Source: Haplomitrium mnioides (lineage: Eukaryota > Marchantiophyta > Haplomitriopsida > Calobryales). Taken from it: a stretch of DNA of 22,308 nt. The stretch is taken from contig JBNGIS010028067.1 of assembly GCA_049999725.1 (NCBI GenBank), forward strand, positions 1-22,308, written 5' to 3'. The position numbers and the translations under genes were made by a program. The notes beneath the pieces were generated by a model. That model made no database searches and was not told where the DNA came from. It saw only the letters and a list, made by a program, of their open reading frames with translations. Within the stretch, counting starts at the first letter, position 1, and the number at the start of each line of letters is the position of its first letter. Below are positions 21,410 to 22,308 of this stretch, piece after piece.

Positions 21410-22308
21410 TGTGGCGAACTCCTCTCGAATCTCTCCCTGCAATCAAACCTCTGACCTACTTTTTAAACGATCAATTCTCCCTAGCCCCAGATCTTGTCCG
21501 CTACCATCCTCTCTCAATTGAGCCTGCTTGATCTTGCAATTCCATGTTATTCCTCCCTGTACAATCTCTGACCCCCCTGGATGATCAATTCTCCACCCAT
21601 TGCAGCTCGATTCTTTGGCATTTGACTCAATTCCTCCATGTGAATCAATCGTCCTCCCTTGTTCTTCTTCAAGAAATTGAAGTGGCATGCCTGTTGTGTG
21701 AGTTTTCCAGGGCATGCACTCTATCTAGTGTTGTCTTGATCAACTTCCTCTCTACCACCGTGCCTCCTCTTGCTCGAATTCAACTCCCTATTCACATGAT
21801 TCATGCATGTACTTCCCTTGCTCTATCTTTGGTGAATTCTTCCCCCTGGCCGATCCTCCCCTACACAAATTTTCTGCGATGCTCTCTCTCCTTCTTGCGA
21901 TCAATTCCTCTGCCATGCCTTGTGCGATTCGATTTCTCCAGTCAATCAATCCACCTCCTCCTTCCTTGTGCATGCAATCCTCCATCTGCGATTCATCATC
22001 GCTCCCAAGCCTCGAGTCAACTTTCCAGGCCATGTTGATTACACTTCCTCATTCAAAATCCTGGCCAATCCCTCTCTTATGCACAAATTTGCCATGCGGT
22101 GCACTTCTCAGCTCGATTCCAGCTCGTGCTCAATCCCTGCTCGATCCATTCTTCTTCCCCTACGATCGAAACCTCCTACTGCGCAATTCAATCCTAACCT
22201 CTCTTCTTTCCTTGATCAAATCTCCCTGCCTGCAACTCCATCTCCCTCTCCCTCGCGGTTCAATTCCTCTTCCAAATCCTATTCTGTCGATTAACTTCCC
22301 TCAGGTGT
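21410..22308. other. Pyrimidine-rich tract with recurring short words; no gene seen
   Basis: The plus strand is rich in C and T (minus strand purine-rich), with repeated words such as GATCAATTCTCC or GATCAATTCCTC (near 21469, 21584 and 21900) and GCTCGATTC or GCTCGAATTC (near 21606, 21773 and 22112). Frames at 21544-22038 (plus) and 21920-22294 (plus) stay open mainly because pyrimidine-rich DNA has few stops; their Ser/Leu/Pro-rich products match nothing I know. It could be an untranslated leader of a retroelement read on the minus strand. No regular period was established. Confidence 0.4.

Noticed and set aside
21544-22038. 164-residue plus-strand open frame, the second longest in the window
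   Set aside because: The product is Ser/Leu/Pro-rich with no domain, and overlapping frames on both strands are also open. This fits pyrimidine-rich, stop-poor DNA rather than a gene.

Overview
The window looks like repeat-dense nuclear DNA from a land plant with a large genome. The evidence is a long degenerate satellite array, a decayed Ty3/gypsy (Metaviridae) LTR retrotransposon, and a broken fragment of a plant-type PDR/ABCG transporter. The base composition is AT-rich and no intact protein-coding gene is visible. The species cannot be named; a gymnosperm, fern or lycophyte is a guess only.

Layout. Positions 1-6715 are a tandem array of a diverged ~79-bp monomer (about 85 copies). Positions 6716-16308 are a 9.6-kb Ty3/gypsy element on the minus strand, inserted into that array. 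Its 3' LTR is 6716-8583, followed by a polypurine tract, integrase, RNase H, reverse transcriptase, protease, a linker, gag, a primer-binding-site candidate, and the 5' LTR at 14428-16308. The satellite resumes at 16309 in the same orientation and almost the same phase, and runs to 18959 (about 33 copies). At 18960 it stops abruptly at TGTCTGCC, where unrelated and somewhat more GC-rich sequence begins. This contains an LTR-like stretch with minus-strand AATAAA signals (18960-20635), a polypurine-like tract (20636-20650), the PDR transporter pseudogene fragment (20731-21211, minus), and a strongly pyrimidine-rich tract to the window end.

Interpretation. The satellite has higher-order structure: recognisable monomer variants, one recurring every ~317 bp (four monomers) between 4039 and 4991. 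The right array carries blocks homologous to two separated parts of the left array, joined near 17165, which suggests array duplication plus internal deletion. The retrotransposon is dead: both coding regions carry several stops and frameshifts, and the LTRs differ markedly. Most stops look like C-to-T transitions, as expected for long-methylated DNA. The right flank may be a second retroelement that picked up a host transporter fragment. That is an inference which flanking sequence would settle. The most distinctive features are the satellite architecture, the unusual reverse-transcriptase lineage, and the possible gene capture.
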